A stretch of DNA of 64,000 bases from Saccoglossus kowalevskii (Eukaryota > Hemichordata > Enteropneusta > Harrimaniidae), in the NCBI RefSeq assembly GCF_000003605.2, contig NW_003130130.1, forward strand, positions 1-64,000, written 5' to 3'. The notes beneath the pieces are model-generated. The model saw only the letters and a list, made by a program, of their open reading frames with translations. It was not told where the DNA came from and did not search any database. This document shows positions 51,697-63,480 of the stretch, one piece after another. Each line of letters begins with the position of its first letter. The first letter of the stretch is position 1. The position numbers and the translations under genes were made by a program.

Positions 51697-52320
51697 ACCA
51701 AAGTCTGCTATGGATACACTGGCTCACATGTCATTGTATACACCCGAGTCTGCTCTGGATACACTGGTTGAAATGTCATTCTATGCACCCCAGTCTGCTC
51801 TGGGTACACTGGTTCACATGTTATTGTATACACCCAAGTCTGCTCTGGATACACTGGTTCACATGTTATAGTGTGCACCCAAGCCTGCTCTGGATACACT
51901 GGCTCACATGTCATTGTATACACCAAAGTCTGCTATGGATACACTGGCTCACATGTCATTGTATACACCCGAGTCTGCTCTGGATACACTGGTCCACATG
52001 TCATTGTATACACCAAAGTCTGCTCTGGATACACTGGCTCACATGTCATTGTATACACCCGAGTCTGCTCTGGATACACTGGTTGAAATGTCATTCTATG
52101 CACCCCAGTCTGCTGTGGATACACTGGCTCACATGTCATTGTATACACCCAAGTCTGCTCTGGGTACAGCGGTTCACATGTTATTGTATACACCAAAGTT
52201 TGCTCTGGATACACTGGTTCATATGTTATTGTATACACCCCTGTCTGCTCTGGACACACTGTTTGACATGTCATTCTATGCACCCCAGTCTGCTCTGGCT
52301 ACTCTGGTTCACATGTCATT
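51697..52320. repeat. Module B, two starts
   Basis: A first run enters at CAAAGTCTGCTATGG and ends at GGTTGAAATG near 51,769. After three units, GTTATAGTGTGCACC near 51,864 opens a second run through CTGCTATGG, GGTCCACATG, GGTTGAAATG near 52,081, GTACAGCGG near 52,164, AAAGTTTGCTCTGG near 52,196, GGTTCATATG and CTGTTTGACATG. Confidence 0.78.
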
Positions 52321-53500
52321 GTATACACATCAGTCTGCTCTGGATACACTGGTTTACTTGTTATTGTATACACCCCAGTCTGCTCTGGATACACTGGTTC
52401 ACACGTCATTGTATACACCCCAATCTGCTCTGGTTCACTTGTCATTGTATACACCCCAGTCTGCTCTGGACACACTGGTTCAATTGTTATTGTATACACC
52501 GCAGTCTGCTCTGGATACACTGGCTCACATGTCACTGTATACACCCCAGTCTGCTCTGGGTACACTGGTTCACTTGTTATTGTATACACCCCAGTCTGCA
52601 CTGGATACACTGGTTGACATGTCATGCTATGCATCCCAGTCTGCTCTGGATACACTGGTTCACTTGTTATTATATACACCCCAGTCTGCTCTGGATACAC
52701 TGGTTCACTTGTTATTGTATACATCCCAGTCTGCTCTGGGTACACTGGTTGACATGTCATTCTATGCATCCCAGTCTGCTCTGGGTACACTGGCTCACAT
52801 GTCATTGTACACACCCCAGTCTGCTCTGACGACACTGGTTCACTTGTTATTGTATATACCCAAGTCTGCTGTGGATACACTGGTTCACTTGTTATTGTAT
52901 ACACCCCAGTCTGCTCTGGGTACACTGGTTCACTTGTTATTGTATACACCCCAGTCTGCTCTGGATACACTGGGTCACATGTTATTGTACACACCCCTGT
53001 CTGCTCTGGACACACTGGTTCACTTGTTATTGTATACACTCCAGTCTGCTCTGGGTACACTGGCTCACAAGTCATTGTATACACCCAAGTCTGCTCTGGG
53101 TACACTGGTTCACATGTCATTGTATACACCCAAGTCTTCTCTGGATACACTGGCTCACATGTTATAGTGTACACATCAGGCTGCTCTGGATACACTGGTT
53201 CACATGTTATTGTATTCACCAAAGTCTGCTCTGGACACACTGGTTCACATGTCATTGTATACACCCAAGTCTTCTCTGGATACACTGGCTCACATGTTAT
53301 AGTGTACACATCAGTCTGCTCTGGATACACTGGTTCACATGTTATTGTACACACCCCTGTCTGCTCTGGACACACTGGTTCACATGTTATTGTATACACC
53401 CCTGTCTGCTCTGGATACACTGGTTGACATAACATTGTATTCACCCAAGTCTGCTCTGGATACACTGGCTCACAAGTCATTGTATACTCCCGCGTTTGGT
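52321..53500. repeat. Module C with complete C end
   Basis: 36-bp unit 52,408-52,443, ACCGCAGTCTGC near 52,498, CATGCTATGCATCCC near 52,623, CTGACGACACTGG near 52,826 (elsewhere GAGGACAC), AAGTCTGCTGTGG, GGCTCACAAGTC, ACACATCAGGCTGC near 53,170, AAGTCTTCTCTGG, GTTATAGTGTACACATCAG near 53,295, GACATAACATTG near 53,425 and CCCGCGTTTGG near 53,489. Confidence 0.8.
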
Positions 53501-54323
53501 CTGGATACACTGGCTCACATGTCATTGTATACACCCCTGTCTGCTCTGGACACACTGGTTCACATGTTATTGTATACACCCAAGTCTGCTCTGGGTACAC
53601 TGGTTCACATGTTATTGTATACACCCCAGTCTGCTCTGAGGACACTGGTTCACTTGTTATTGTATATACCCAAGTCTGCTGTGGATACACTGGTTCACTT
53701 GTTATTGTATACACCCGAGTCTGCTCTGGATACACTGGTCCACATGTCATTGTATACACCCAAGTCTGCTCTGGATACACTGGCTCACATGTCATTGTAT
53801 ACACCAAAGTCTGCTCTGGATACACTGGCTCACATGTCATTGTATACACCCGAGTCTGCTCTGGATACACTGGTTGAAATGTCATTCTATGCACCCCAGT
53901 CTGCTGTGGATACACTGGCTCACATGTCATTGTATACACCCAAGTCTGCTCTGGGTACAGCGGTTCACATGTTATTGTATACACCAAAGTCTGCTCTGGA
54001 TACACTGGTTCCTATGTTATTGTATACACCCCTGTCTGCTCTGGACACACTGGTTCACATGTCATTCTATGCACCCCAGTCTGCTTTGGGTACTCTGGTT
54101 CACATGTCATTGTATACACATCAGTCTGCTCTGGATACACTGGTTTACTTGTTATTGTATACACCCCAGTCTGCTCTGGATACACTGGTTCACATGTTAT
54201 TGTATACACCCCTGTCTGCTCTGGATACACTGGTTCACATGTCATTGTATACACCCGAGTCAGCTCTGGGTACACTGGTTCACATGTCATTGTATACACC
54301 CAAGTCTGCTCTGGATACACTGG
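53501..54323. repeat. C fragment then module B
   Basis: After the C end, one CTGAGGACACTGG unit near 53,635 and one AAGTCTGCTGTGG unit are inserted where a B start is expected. Module B then enters at CCCGAGTCTGC with GGTCCACATG, passing GGTTGAAATG near 53,872, GTACAGCGG, GGTTCCTATG near 54,008, CTGCTTTGGGTAC near 54,082 and ACATCAGTCTGC. Confidence 0.75.
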
Positions 54324-55680
54324 TTGATATGTCATTCTATGCACCCCAGTCTGCTCTGGGTACACTGGTTCACATTCATTGTATACACCCTAGTCTTCTC
54401 TGGATACACCCCTGTCTGCTCTGGACACACTGGTTGACATGTCATTCTATGGACCCCAGTCTGCTCTGGATACACTGGTTCACTTGTTATTGTATACACC
54501 CCAGTCTGCTCTAGATACACTGGTTTACTTGTTATTGTATACACCCCAGTCTTCTCTGGACACACTGGTTCACTTGTTATTGTATACACCCGAGTCAGCT
54601 CTGGGTACACTGGCTCACATGTCATTGTATACACCCAAGTCTGCTCTGGATACACTGGTTGATATGTCATTCTATGCACCCCAGTCTGCTCTGGGTACAC
54701 TGGTTCACATGTCATTGTATACACCCCAGTCTGCTCTGGGTACACTGGTTCACTTGTTATTGTATACACCCCAGTCTGCATGGATACACTGGTTGGCATG
54801 TCATTCTATTCATCCCAGTCTGCTCTGGATACACTGGTTCACTTGTTATTGTATACACCCCAGTCTGCTCTGGATACACTGATTCACTTGTTATTCTATA
54901 CATCCCAGTCTGCTCTGGGTACACTGGTTGACATGTCATTCTATGCATCCCAGTCTGCTCTGGGTACACTGGCTCACATGTCATTGTACACACCCCAGTC
55001 TGCTCTGAGGACACTGGTTCACTTGTTATTGTATATACCCAAGTCTGCTGTGGATACACTGGTTCACTTGTTATTGTATACACCCCAGTCTGCTCTGGGT
55101 ACACTGGTTCACTTGTTATTGTATACACCCCAGACTGCTCTGGATACACTGGTTCACATGTTATTGTACACACCCCTGTCTGCTCTGGACACACTGGTTC
55201 ACTTGTTATTGTATACACCCCTGTCTGCTCTGGACACACTGGTTCACTTGTTATTGTATACACCCCAGTCTGCTCTGGGTACACTGGCTCACAAGTCATT
55301 GTATACACCCAAGTCTGCTCTGGGTACACTGGTTCACATGTCATTGTATACACCCAAGTCTTCTCTGGATACACTGGCTCACATGTTATAGTGTACACAT
55401 CAGTCTGCTCTGGATACACTGGTTTACTTGTTATTGTATACACCCCAGTCTGCTCTTGATACACTGGCTCACACGTCATTGTATACACCCCAATCTGCTC
55501 TGGTTCACTTGTCATTGTATACACCCCAGTCTGCTCTGGACACACTGGTTCACTTGTTATTTGTATACACCACAGTCTGCTCTGGATACACTGGCTCACA
55601 TGTCACTGTATACACCCCAGTCTGCTCTGGGTACACTGGTTCACTTGTTATTGTATACACCCCAGTCTGCACTGGATACA
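54324..55680. repeat. Paralogue of the window start
   Basis: It shares with bases 1-1260 the rare units GGTTGATATG (twice), CACATTCATTG, CCCTAGTCTTCTCTGG followed by a 24-bp deletion, CTCTAGATACACTGGTTTAC, CAGTCTGCATGG, TCTATTCATCCC and ACCACAGTCTGC. The offset is 54,323 at first, 54,368 after one extra unit here, and 54,413 by ACCACAGTCTGC. The middle part differs, because this copy has the AAGTCTTCTCTGG and GTTATAGTGTACACATCAG units near 55,340-55,400. Confidence 0.87.
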
Positions 55681-56762
55681 CTGGTTGATATGTCATTCTA
55701 TGCATCCCAGTCTGCTCTGGATACACTGGTTCACTTGTTATTGTATACACCTCAGTCTGCTCTGGATACACTGGTTCACTTGTTATTGTATACATCCCAG
55801 TCTGCTCTGGGTACACTGGTTGACATGTCATTCTATGCATCCCAGTCTGCTCTGGGTACACTGGTTCACATGTCATTGTATACACATCAGTCTGCTCTGG
55901 ATACACTGGTTTACTTGTTATTGTATACACCCCAGTCTGCTCTGGATACACTGGCTCACACGTCATTGTATACACCCCAATCTGCTCTGGTTCACTTGTC
56001 ATTGTATACACCCCAGTCTGCTCTGGACACACTGGTTCACTTGTTATTGTATACACCGCAGTCTGCTCTGGATACACTGGCTCACATGTCACTGTATACA
56101 CCCCAGTCTGCTCTGGGTACACTGGTTCACTTGTTATTGTATACACCCCAGTCTGCACTGGATACACTGGTTGACATGTCATTCTATGCATCCCAGTCTG
56201 CTCTGGATACACTGGTTCACTTGTTATTGTATACACCCCAGTCTGCTCTGGATACACTGGTTCACTTGTTATTGTATACATCCCAGTCTGCTCTGGGTAC
56301 ACTGGTTGACATGTCATTCTATGCATCCCAGTCTGCTCTGGGTACACTGGCTCACATGTCATTGTACACACCCCAGTCTGCTCTGAGGACAATGGTTCAC
56401 TTGTTATTGTATATACCCAATTCTGCTGTGGATACACTGGTTCACTTGTTATTGTATACACCCCAGTCTGCTCTGGGTACACTGGTTCACTTGTTATTGT
56501 ATACACCCCAGTCTGCTCTGGATACACTGGTTCACATGTTATTGTACACACCCCTGTCTGCTCTGGACACACTGGTTCACTTGTTATTGTATACACCCCT
56601 GTCTGCTCTGGACACACTGGTTCACTTGTTATTGTATACACCCCAGTCTGCTCTGGGTACACTGGCTCACAAGTCATTGTATACACCCAAGTCTGCTCTG
56701 GGTACACTGGTTCACATGTCATTGTATACACCCAAGTCTTCTCTGGATACACTGGCTCACAT
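55681..56762. repeat. Module C, enlarged copy
   Basis: From the GTGTACACATCAG unit near 55,388 to the next near 56,766 is 1,378 bp: 29 units of 45, two short units of 36 (55,478-55,513 and 55,965-56,000) and one extra T near 55,561. It is an expanded relative of the 981-bp repeat downstream. CCCAATTCTGCTGTGG near 56,407 and GAGGACAATGG near 56,388 are private. Confidence 0.8.
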
Positions 56763-57743
56763 GTTATAGTGCACACATCAGTCTGCTCTGGATACACTGG
56801 TTCACATATTATTGTATACACCAAAGTCTGCTCTGGACACACTGGTTCACATGTCATTGTATACACCCAAGTCTTCTCTGGATACACTGGCTCACATGTT
56901 ATAGTGTACACATCAGTCTGCTCTGGATACACTGGTTCACATGTTATTGTATACACCCAAGTCTGCTCTGGGTACACTGGTTCACTTGTTATTGTATACA
57001 TCCCAGTCTGCTCTGGATACACTGGCTCACACGTCATTGTATACACCCCAATCTGCTCTGGTTCACTTGTCATTGTATACACCCCAGTCTGCTCTGGACA
57101 CACTGGTTCACTTGTTATTGTATACACCCCAGTCTGCACTGGATACACTGGTTGACATGTCATTCTATGCATCCCAGTCTGCTCTGGATACACTGGTTCA
57201 CTTGTTATTGTATACACCCCAGTCTGCTCTGGATACACTGGTTCAGTTGTTATTGTATACATCCCAGTCTGCTCTGGGTACACTGGTTGACATGTCATTC
57301 TATGCATCCCAGTCTGCTCTGGGTACACTGGCTCACATGTCATTGTACACACCCCAGTCTGCTCTGAGGACACTGGTTCACTTGTTATTGTATATACCCA
57401 AGTCTGCTGTGGATACACTGGTTCACTTGTTATTGTATACACCCCAGTCTGCTCTGGGTACACTGGTTCACTTGTTATTGTATACACCCCAGTCTGCTCT
57501 GGATACACTGGTTCACATGTTATTGTACACACCCCTGTCTGCTCTGGACACACTGGTTCACTTGTTATTGTATACACCCCTGTCTGCTCTGGACACACTG
57601 GTTCACTTGTTATTGTATACACCCCAGTCTGCTCTGGGTACACTGGCTCACAAGTCATTGTATACACCCAAGTCTGCTCTGGGTACACTGGTTCACATGT
57701 TATTGTATACACCCAAGTCTTCTCTGGATACACTGGCTCACAT
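56763..57743. repeat. 981-bp higher-order repeat, copy 1
   Basis: Starts at GTTATAGTGCACACATCAG. It has 22 units: 21 of 45 bp and one of 36 bp (57,036-57,071). At least five substitutions separate it from copy 2 (near 56,772, 56,897, 57,246, 57,493 and 57,702), so identity is about 99.5%. Confidence 0.92.
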
Positions 57744-58724
57744 GTTATAGTGTACACATCAGTCTGCTCTGGATACACTGGTTCACATATTATTGTATAC
57801 ACCAAAGTCTGCTCTGGACACACTGGTTCACATGTCATTGTATACACCCAAGTCTTCTCTGGATACACTGGCTCACTTGTTATAGTGTACACATCAGTCT
57901 GCTCTGGATACACTGGTTCACATGTTATTGTATACACCCAAGTCTGCTCTGGGTACACTGGTTCACTTGTTATTGTATACATCCCAGTCTGCTCTGGATA
58001 CACTGGCTCACACGTCATTGTATACACCCCAATCTGCTCTGGTTCACTTGTCATTGTATACACCCCAGTCTGCTCTGGACACACTGGTTCACTTGTTATT
58101 GTATACACCCCAGTCTGCACTGGATACACTGGTTGACATGTCATTCTATGCATCCCAGTCTGCTCTGGATACACTGGTTCACTTGTTATTGTATACACCC
58201 CAGTCTGCTCTGGATACACTGGTTCACTTGTTATTGTATACATCCCAGTCTGCTCTGGGTACACTGGTTGACATGTCATTCTATGCATCCCAGTCTGCTC
58301 TGGGTACACTGGCTCACATGTCATTGTACACACCCCAGTCTGCTCTGAGGACACTGGTTCACTTGTTATTGTATATACCCAAGTCTGCTGTGGATACACT
58401 GGTTCACTTGTTATTGTATACACCCCAGTCTGCTCTGGGTACACTGGTTCACTTGTTATTGTATACACCCCAGACTGCTCTGGATACACTGGTTCACATG
58501 TTATTGTACACACCCCTGTCTGCTCTGGACACACTGGTTCACTTGTTATTGTATACACCCCTGTCTGCTCTGGACACACTGGTTCACTTGTTATTGTATA
58601 CACCCCAGTCTGCTCTGGGTACACTGGCTCACAAGTCATTGTATACACCCAAGTCTGCTCTGGGTACACTGGTTCACATGTCATTGTATACACCCAAGTC
58701 TTCTCTGGATACACTGGCTCACAT
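57744..58724. repeat. 981-bp higher-order repeat, copy 2
   Basis: Starts at GTTATAGTGTACACATCAG exactly 981 bp after copy 1, with its short unit at 58,017-58,052. Private points include GGCTCACTTGTTATAG near 57,870 and CCCAGACTGC near 58,470; the latter is also in the copy near 55,133. Confidence 0.92.
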
Positions 58725-59100
58725 GTTATAGTGTACACATCAGTCTGCTCTGGATACACTGGTTCACATGTTATTGTATACACCAAAGTCTGCTCTGGAC
58801 ACACTGGTTCACATGTCATTGTATACACCCAAGTCTTCTCTGGATACACTGGCTCACATGTTATAGTGTACACATCAGTCTGCTCTGGATACACTGGTTC
58901 ACATGTTATTGTACACACCCCTGTCTGCTCTGGACACACTGGTTCACATGTTATTGTATACACCCCAGTCTGCTCTGGATACACTGGTTGACATAACATT
59001 GTATTCACCCAAGTCTGCTCTCGATACACTGGCTCACAAGTCATTGTATACTCCCGCGTTTGGTCTGGATACACTGGGTCACATGTCATTGTATACACCC
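58725..59100. repeat. Partial third 981-bp repeat and C end
   Basis: The first 180 bp repeat the start of the 981-bp copies. Then TGTACACACCCCTG near 58,909, GACATAACATTG near 58,990, CTCTCGATAC near 59,018 and CCCGCGTTTGG near 59,043 form the C end. CTCTCGATAC is shared with 27,001. Confidence 0.85.
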
Positions 59101-60340
59101 CTGTCTGCTCTGGACACACTGGTTCAACATAGTTATTGTATACACCCAAGTCTGCTCTGGGTACACTGGTTCACATGTTATTGTATACACCCAAGTCTGC
59201 TCTGGGTACACTGGTTCACATGTTATAGTGTGCACCCAAGCCTGCTCTAGATACACTGGCTCACATGTCATTGTATACACCAAAGTCTGCTATGGATACA
59301 CTGGCTCACATGTCATTGTATACACCCGAGTCTGCTCTGGATACACTGGTCCACATGTCATTGTATACACCCAAGTCTGCTGTGGATACACTGGCTCACA
59401 TGTCATTGTATACACCAAAGTCTGCTCTGGATACACTGGCTCACATGTCATTGTATACACCCGAGTCTGCTCTGGATACACTGGTTGAAATGTCATTCTA
59501 TGCACCCCAGTCTGCTGTGGATACACTGGCTCACATGTCATCGTATACACCCAAGTCTGCTCTGGGTACAGCGGTTCACATGTTATTGTATACACCAAAG
59601 TCGGCTCTGGATACACTGGTTCATATGTTATTGTATACACCCCTGTCTGCTCTGGACACACTGTTTGACATGTCATTCTATGCACCCCAGTCTGCTCTGG
59701 GTACTCTGGTTCACATGTCATTGTATACACATCAGTCTGCTCTGGATACACTGGTTCACATGTCATTGTATACACCCCAGTCTGCTCTGGTTACACTGGT
59801 TCACTTGTTATTGTATACACCCCAGTCTGCACTGGATACACTGGTTCACTTGTTATTGTATACACCCCAGTCTGCTCTTGGTACACTGGTTCACTTGTTA
59901 TTGTATACACCCCTGTCTGCTCTGGATACACTGGTTCACTTGTTATTGTATACACCCCAGTCTGCTCTGGATACACTGGTTCACTTGTTATTGTATACAC
60001 CCCAGTCTGCTCTGGTTACACTGGTTCACTTGTTATTGTATACACCCCAGTCTGCACTGGATACACTGGTTCACTTGTTATTGTATACACCCCAGTCTGC
60101 TCTTGGTACACTGGTTCACTTGTTATTGTATACACCCCTGTCTGCTCTGGACACACTGGTTCACTTGTTATTGTATACACCCCAGTCTGCTCTGGGTACA
60201 CTGGTTCACATGTCATTGTATACACCCAAGTCTTCTCTGGATACACTGGCTCACACGTCATTGTATACACCCCTGTCTGCTCTGGACACACTGGTTCACA
60301 TGTTATTGTATACACCCAAGTCTGCTCTGGGTACACTGGA
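59101..60340. repeat. Module B then module A with a 5-unit duplication
   Basis: A disturbed junction near 59,124 (GGTTCAACATAGTTATTG) leads to GTTATAGTGTGCACC near 59,222 and a complete B with CATGTCATCGTATAC, GTACAGCGG and AAGTCGGCTCTGG. Module A follows at 59,787. CTGGTTACAC, CTGCACTGG and CTCTTGGTACAC then repeat 225 bp later at 60,012. Bases 59,254-59,926 are identical to 22,853-23,525. Confidence 0.87.
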
Positions 60341-61400
60341 TCACATGTTATAGTGTGCACCCAAGCCTGCTCTGGATACACTGGCTCACATGTCATTGTA
60401 TACACCAAAGTCTGCTATGGATACACTGGCTCACATGTCATTGTATACACCCGAGTCTGCTCTGGATACACTGGTCCACATGTCATTGTATACACCCAAG
60501 TCTGCTGTGGATACACTGGCTCACATGTCATTGTATACACCAAAGTCTGCTCTGGATACACTGGCTCACATGTTATTGTATACACCCAAGTCTGCTCTGG
60601 GTACACTGGTTCACATGTTATAGTGTGCACCCAAGCCTGCTCTGGATACACTGGCTCACATGTCATTGTATACACCAAAGTCTGCTATGGATACACTGGC
60701 TCACATGTCATTGTATACACGCGAGTCTGCTCTGGATACACTGGTCCACATGTCATTGTATACACCCAAGTCTGCTCTGGGTACACTGGTTCACTTGTTA
60801 TTGTATACATCCCAGTCTGCTCCGGATACACTGGCTCACACGTCATTGTATACACCCCAATCTGCTCTGGTTCACTTGTCATTGTATACACCCCAGTCTG
60901 CTCTGGACACACTGGTTCACTTGTTATTGTATACACCCCAGTCTGCTCTGGATACACTGGCTCACATGTCACCGTATACACCCCAGTCTGCTCTGGGTAC
61001 ACTGGTTCACTTGTTATTGTATACACCCCAGTCTGCACTGGATACACTGGTTGACATGTCATTCTATGCATCCCAGTCTGCTCTGAATACACTGGTTCAC
61101 TTGTTATTGTACACCCCAGTCTGCTCTGGATACACTGGTTCACTTGTTATTGTATACATCCCAGTCTGCTCTGGGTACACTGGTTGACATGTCATTCTAT
61201 GCATCCCAGTCTGCTCTGGGTACACTGGCTCACATGTCATTGTACACACCCCAGTCTGCTCTGAGGACACTGGTTCACTTGTTATTGTATATACGCCAGT
61301 CTGCTCTGGGTACACTGGTTCACTTGTTATTGTATACACCCCAGTCTGCTCTGGATACACTGGTTCACATGTTATTGTACACACCCCAGTCTGCTCTGGA
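60341..61400. repeat. Two module B starts then module C
   Basis: CTGGATCACATGTTATAG near 60,336 (shared with 23,710) opens a B run, and a second GTTATAGTGTGCACC follows near 60,617. The second run has ACGCGAGTCTGC near 60,719 and passes into C units with the 36-bp unit 60,845-60,880, CATGTCACCGTATAC, the two-base-loss unit near 61,107, CTGAGGACACTGG near 61,260 and TATATACGCCAG near 61,290. The order matches 21,526-22,250. Confidence 0.82.
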
Positions 61401-63480
61401 CGACACTGGTTCACTTGTTATTGTATACACCCCAATTTGCTCTGGACACACTGGTTCACATGTTATTGTACACACCCCTGTCTGCTCTGGACACACTGGT
61501 TCACTTGTTATTGTATACACCCCAGTCTGCTCTGGGTACACTGGTTCACATGTCATTGTATACACCCAAGTCTTCTCTGGATACACTGGCTCACACGTCA
61601 TTGTATACACTCCAGTCTGCTCTGGACACACTGGTTCACTTGTTAGTGTATACACCCCAGTCTGCTCTGGGTACACTGGTTCACTTGTTATTGTATACAC
61701 CCCAGTCTGCACTGGATACACTGGTTGACATGTCATTCCATGCATCCCAGTCTGCTCTGGATACACTGGTTCACTTGTTATTGTATACACCCCAGTCTGC
61801 TCTGGATACACTGGTTCACATGTCATTGTATACACCCCAGTCTGCTCTGGGTACACTGGTTCACTTGTTATTGTATACACCCAAGCCTGCTCTGGATACA
61901 CTGGCTCACATCTCATTGTATACACCCGAGTCAGCTCTGGATACACTGGTTTAAATGTCATTCTATGCACCCCAGTCTGCTCTAGATACACTGGTCCACA
62001 TGTTATTGTATACACCCCAGTCTGCTCTGGATACACTGGTTCACATGTCATTGTATACACCCCAGTCTGCTCTGGTTACACTGGTTCACTTGTTATTGTA
62101 TACACCCCAGTCTGCACTGGATACACTGGTTCACTTGTTATTGTATACACCCCAGTCTGCTCTTGGTACACTGGTTCACTTGTTATTGTATACACCCCAG
62201 TCTGCTCTGGATACACTGGTTCACTTGTTATTGTATACACCCCAGTCTGCTCTGGATACACTGGTTCACTTGTTATTGTATACACCCCAGTCTGCTCTGG
62301 GTACACTGGTTCACTTGTTATTGTATACACCCCAGTCTGCTCTGGATAAACTGGTTCACTTGTTATTGTATACACCCCAGTCTGCTCTGGATACACAGAG
62401 TATCACTTGTTATTGTATACACCCCAGTCTGCTCTGGGTACACTGGTTCACTTGTTATTGTATACACCCCAGTCTGCTCTGGACACACTGGTTCACATGT
62501 TATTGTACACACCCCTGTCTGCTCTGGACACACTGGTTCACTTGCTATTGTATACACCCCAGTCTGTTCTGGGTACACTGGTTCACATGTCATTGTATAC
62601 ACCCAAGTCTTCTCTGGATACACTGGCTCACACGTCATTGTATACACCCCCAGTCTGCTCTGGACACACTGGTTCACTTGTTATTGTATACACCTCAGTC
62701 TGCTCTGGGTACAATGGTTCACTTGTTATTGTATACACCCCAGTCTGCACTGGATACACTGGTTCACATGTCATTCCATGCATCCCAGTCTGCTCTGGAT
62801 ACACTGGTTCACTTGTTATTGTATACACCCCAGTCTGCTCTGGATACACTGGTTCACATGTCATTGTATACACCCCAGTCTGCTCTGGGTACACTGGTTC
62901 ACTTGTTATTGTATACACCCAAGCCTGCTCCGGATACACTGGCTCACATCTCATTGTATACACCCGAGTCAGCTCTGGATACACTGGTTGAAATGTCATT
63001 GTATACACCCCAGTCTGCTCTGGATACACTGGTTCACATGTCATTGTATACACCCCAGTCTGCTCTGGTTACACTGGTTCACTTGTTATTGTATACACCC
63101 CAGTCTGCACTGGATACACTGGTTCACTTGTTATTGTATACACCCCAGTCTGCTCTTGGTACACTGGTTCACTTGTTATTGTATACACCCCAGTCTGCTC
63201 TGGATACACTGGTTCACTTGTTATTGTATACACCCCAGTCTGCTCTGGATACACTGGTTCACTTGTTATTGTATACACCCCAGTCTGCTCTGGGTACACT
63301 GGTTCACTTGTTATTGTATACACCCCAGTCTGCTCTGGACACACTGGTTCACATGTTATTGTACACACCCCTGTCTGCTCTGGACACACTGGTTCACTTG
63401 TTATTGTATACACCCCAGTCTGCTCTGGGTACACTGGTTCACATGTCATTGTATACACCCAAGTCTTCTCTGGATACACT
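61401..63480. repeat. Module A tract, two starts about 990 bp apart
   Basis: An irregular join near 61,398 (CTGGACGACACTGG) opens the tract. CTGGTTACAC lies near 62,072 and 63,065 (22 units plus three extra bases). Irregularities are CTGGATAAACTGG near 62,343, a two-base gain in CACAGAGTATCACTTG near 62,393, an extra C near 62,650, CACCTCAGTCTGC near 62,690 and GGGTACAATGG near 62,708. Confidence 0.8.

Noticed and set aside
55550-59149. 1,199-codon reverse open frame (VYTITSEPVYPEQTG repeats) as a Ser/Thr/Pro-rich surface protein
   Set aside because: The peptide looks plausible at first, but it is the complement of the same satellite, is broken by the CTGGTTACAC units and by indels elsewhere, and shows radical residue changes at common variant sites.
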